From Aurantiochytrium sp. KH105 (Eukaryota > Sar > Bigyra > Thraustochytrida > Thraustochytriidae): a stretch of 64,000 bases of DNA. The stretch is from positions 6,603-70,602 of the forward strand of contig BGKB01000083.1 in assembly GCA_003116975.1 (NCBI GenBank). Reading direction: 5' to 3'. The notes below the pieces were generated by a model, which made no database searches, was not told the DNA's origin, and saw nothing but the letters and a program-made list of their open reading frames with translations. Below are positions 61,656-64,000 of the stretch, one piece after another; position 1 is the stretch's first letter; every line of letters begins with the position of its first letter. A program made the translations under genes and the position numbers.

Positions 61656-64000
61656 ATGACCCGCCAGACGGCGCGCCAGACGCGAGCGGCGGCATCTACG
61701 GCGCTCATTCTGCTCGTGGCCGCCCTCGCATGTCTCGCTGTAGGTGCAGCCCCTGAGCTGCGCAGACAAAACGCCCAGCGCTTCGACCCGGAGCAGGTCG
61801 AAGACCAAGCCTTTGCGGTGGGCGAGGCGGGTCGTGTTGTTTCGAGCGGGTCCATCTCGTCTACCTCGTCATCCTCATCCGCGTCGTCCTCGTCGTCCTC
61901 ATCGTCTTCGACGTCCGGATCGTGGCAGCGAATGGGTCGCTTCCGCGTGAGCGACGTGAGCTTGCTGCTGCCCTCGGAAAAGGCGCTTCGCCTTGATGCA
62001 GATGACCTTGTGCCTGTGTCGCGAGTAGTGTCAGCCAAACCAGGATGCTTCCGCTGGATCAGCAACGATGAGCGCGTAGTAAGCATTACCCCCGAGACCG
62101 ACGCACGATGCGCGCAAAAGCTCACGAGCGGGTCGGCCAAAATCGTCAGCCGCCACGACACTAGCAACGCAACCTCCACGGTAGTGACGGCCATTCAGGA
62201 GGACGCCACGACGGGGGAAGAGCTCGAACTCAATATCGAGGTCTACATTGCACCCATTCGTGGCGTTCGAATCCTCACCACCGTTCGCCGTCTCAATCTC
62301 TACGAGGCCGAGACGCTCGAAGTCCAGGCCTTTGACGAGGAGGAAAACGTCTTTTCCAGTCTGATGGGCCTTGCATTCCAGTGGACAGGAGTCCATGCAA
62401 CAATGGCAGACCGCGAGGTTCCCTTGGTTATTTCCAGGCTTGCCAACTCGGATGTTTCGGTCACGGATGAGCTCCTTCAGGAGTCTTATGGGCGCTTTGG
62501 ACATAAAATTGAGGTGCGCGGTAAGAAGACTGGCCCGGCACGCGTCACCGCCGAGCTCAGCCATGTTGGGGCCGGCGGTATCGCCTCCCGAATTCTTGAC
62601 GAGGTCGTCATTGACGTCGTCGAAGCCATGGGAGTCTGCCCACCGGCGCCCATTCTCATTCCAAAAGCCTCAATCAGAGCCGTGGCGGCGCGCAAGGTCA
62701 ATCGCTCCGCTTGGGGTATCATTGATGGCACGGGGAACGGCCACTATCAGTGGCGCATTGAAGACACCGAAGCCGTACGCGTGGTCGACCCCGAGGGTTA
62801 CCTCGAAGCGATCGAGCCCGGCATCGGCCGCCTTCGCTTTGAGGAAAAGTCGTATCCCACAAACGGCCTCTCGGTACCTCTCCGCGTCGTTGACCCTGAC
62901 ACAATTACACTGTGGTTCGCTCCCCTCCCGAAACGTGGCGGGAACCTCGCCGGGATCTCAACCAAGTTGAACACACTGCCAAAGTCGAATCCCTGCACGT
63001 GGATGGCCGCGAGCCGCTTTCCACTCGATGCAAGGCTTCCCAAGGCCCGCGAGTGGCGTGGTAGCGCTGGTTCCGCGCGAGGCTCGTCGCGCTGGCTCAT
63101 GGTTGTGGGTCGTCGGTACTACGTCATGGCAACACTTGGTTCAGCCATGCTCGCCGAGGACCAGGTCATCTTTGTGACGCCAGAAATGGACTTTTTCTTT
63201 TCAAAGGCAAAGTCCGCAGACAAAGCCGCCGAGGGTGGCCTCTCTTTTCTTCCTGCAGAAGAAATGGAGCACGATTTTGCTGGCAATGTTCGCCTCGTGG
63301 AGGCGACGCGCGCTGGGTTCATCGATCTTTCCGCCTCTTTCGCGGAAGCGAGCCTTGGCGTCGTGCAGAATGCTGTGCAAATCGTCGATCCTGTGCAATT
63401 GGAAAAGTACATTATCCGTCTTCCCATCGACATTGTGGCGGGCGCCATGCACTCGTACCGGATTCGGGCTCGTGGCGGCACGACGCAGTACATTTTCTCC
63501 TCTGCAGATAGTAATCCTGTAGTGGATGTCGATCGACAACAGGGCTCGCTCCTTGTGCGCCAGCAGCGCCCCACGAATCAATCGGTTGTGGTCCAGGATA
63601 TGCACGATGAAACCAACTACGCTGAGGCCTTTGTCGTTGTCTCCGAGCCCAAGCTGCTTCGCTTCCAGAGCTCGGAGATCTATGTGACCATTGGCGACAT
63701 TTTCCCCGTGCAGGCTATTCTGCAGGATGCAGAGGGCGTTTCCTTTGACAACTGCACCGGTCTCGAGAAGTCGCTCAAATGGGAGGTTCACGGCGCGGCA
63801 GTCTCGCGCACCGCGGAGACGGATCAGGCCACCATTTTTGGCATCGATGGCTCCGTGAATGCCTCCGTTTGCAGCGAGCGCATGTACAAGGCTGGTGCCG
63901 CGGGAACGGCGACCATTACGGCCCGTTACGGGGACGCGACGCGTGCGACACTGCGCGTTATTGTCCTCAACAAGATCTCAATTGAGTCTCCCAAGCCGAA
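61656..64000 (+). CDS. NUP210: Nuclear pore membrane glycoprotein gp210, 5' part
   Basis: The frame runs from Met 61656 without a stop to the window edge (781 residues visible, animal family members about 1,890). gp210 is a single-pass protein of the pore membrane with a large lumenal part of Ig-like BIG2 repeats. A signal peptide (residues 1-31, LILLVAALACLAVGAA) is followed by a Ser-only stretch at about 70-90, and then family features: VSDVSLLLPSEKALRLDADD, GCFRWISNDERVVSITPE, VRILTTVRRLNLYEAETLEV, FSSLMGLAFQWTG, and a later VSEPKLLRFQSSEIYVTIGD. The Ser stretch is not typical. The membrane segment would lie outside the window. The upstream neighbour on the same strand is the epimerase gene, 606 bases away. 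Confidence 0.9.
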   Translation, partial: MTRQTARQTRAAASTALILLVAALACLAVGAAPELRRQNAQRFDPEQVEDQAFAVGEAGRVVSSGSISSTSSSSSASSSSSSSSSTSGSWQRMGRFRVSDVSLLLPSEKALRLDADDLVPVSRVVSAKPGCFRWISNDERVVSITPETDARCAQKLTSGSAKIVSRHDTSNATSTVVTAIQEDATTGEELELNIEVYIAPIRGVRILTTVRRLNLYEAETLEVQAFDEEENVFSSLMGLAFQWTGVHATMADREVPLVISRLANSDVSVTDELLQESYGRFGHKIEVRGKKTGPARVTAELSHVGAGGIASRILDEVVIDVVEAMGVCPPAPILIPKASIRAVAARKVNRSAWGIIDGTGNGHYQWRIEDTEAVRVVDPEGYLEAIEPGIGRLRFEEKSYPTNGLSVPLRVVDPDTITLWFAPLPKRGGNLAGISTKLNTLPKSNPCTWMAASRFPLDARLPKAREWRGSAGSARGSSRWLMVVGRRYYVMATLGSAMLAEDQVIFVTPEMDFFFSKAKSADKAAEGGLSFLPAEEMEHDFAGNVRLVEATRAGFIDLSASFAEASLGVVQNAVQIVDPVQLEKYIIRLPIDIVAGAMHSYRIRARGGTTQYIFSSADSNPVVDVDRQQGSLLVRQQRPTNQSVVVQDMHDETNYAEAFVVVSEPKLLRFQSSEIYVTIGDIFPVQAILQDAEGVSFDNCTGLEKSLKWEVHGAAVSRTAETDQATIFGIDGSVNASVCSERMYKAGAAGTATITARYGDATRATLRVIVLNKISIESPKP

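Overview
The window looks like nuclear DNA from a unicellular eukaryote, most likely a thraustochytrid or other labyrinthulomycete stramenopile. The reasons are GC-rich, strongly biased coding sequence, mostly uninterrupted genes on both strands, eukaryotic core genes (spliceosome, nuclear pore, endosomal WD40, ribosomal protein L26 with a spliced leader exon) and repeat-rich, gene-poor gaps. The lineage is inferred from gene style and was not tested; that the DNA is eukaryotic is firm.

Left part (1-15.6 kb): accessory-looking DNA. A large plus-strand gene joins a coiled coil, a PD-(D/E)XK nuclease-like domain and a small protein-kinase-like domain (2794-5025). A large minus-strand gene encodes a TIR-like, NACHT NTPase, WD40 receptor-like protein (8874-13196). 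Between them are two unrecognised divergent genes (5189-5710 minus, 5962-6877 plus) of uncertain exon structure. A diverged 70-bp direct repeat, coding-like in one shared frame, lies at 234-303 and 8474-8543. Together these suggest an innate-immunity or conflict-type island.

Middle (15-34 kb): a small unknown gene, a Nudix hydrolase and two paralogous NhaC-family antiporters in the same direction. These are separated by long gaps (2.4, 3.9 and 5.2 kb) holding GC-rich simple repeats and three structured arrays: a ~95-bp tandem array with a small hairpin (19.0-19.6 kb), a dispersed 12-mer (33.26-33.49 kb) and a 32-bp tandem array (33.61-33.85 kb).

Right part (34-64 kb): dense housekeeping genes. 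In order: adenylosuccinate lyase, an FKBP-TPR isomerase, a ZIP zinc transporter divergent from a CobW/ZNG1 GTPase (a plausible zinc-handling pair), EIPR1-like WD40, CWC22, RPL26, an unknown Cys-rich protein, an unknown protein with eight GYSWE motifs, SmB, an LRR protein, a TTD14-like P-loop protein, aldose 1-epimerase, and the 5' part of nucleoporin gp210 running off the right edge.

No tRNA, rRNA, CRISPR array or recognisable transposon was found. Starts were chosen from where family homology begins and from leader composition, so several are earlier or later than the longest open frame would give.
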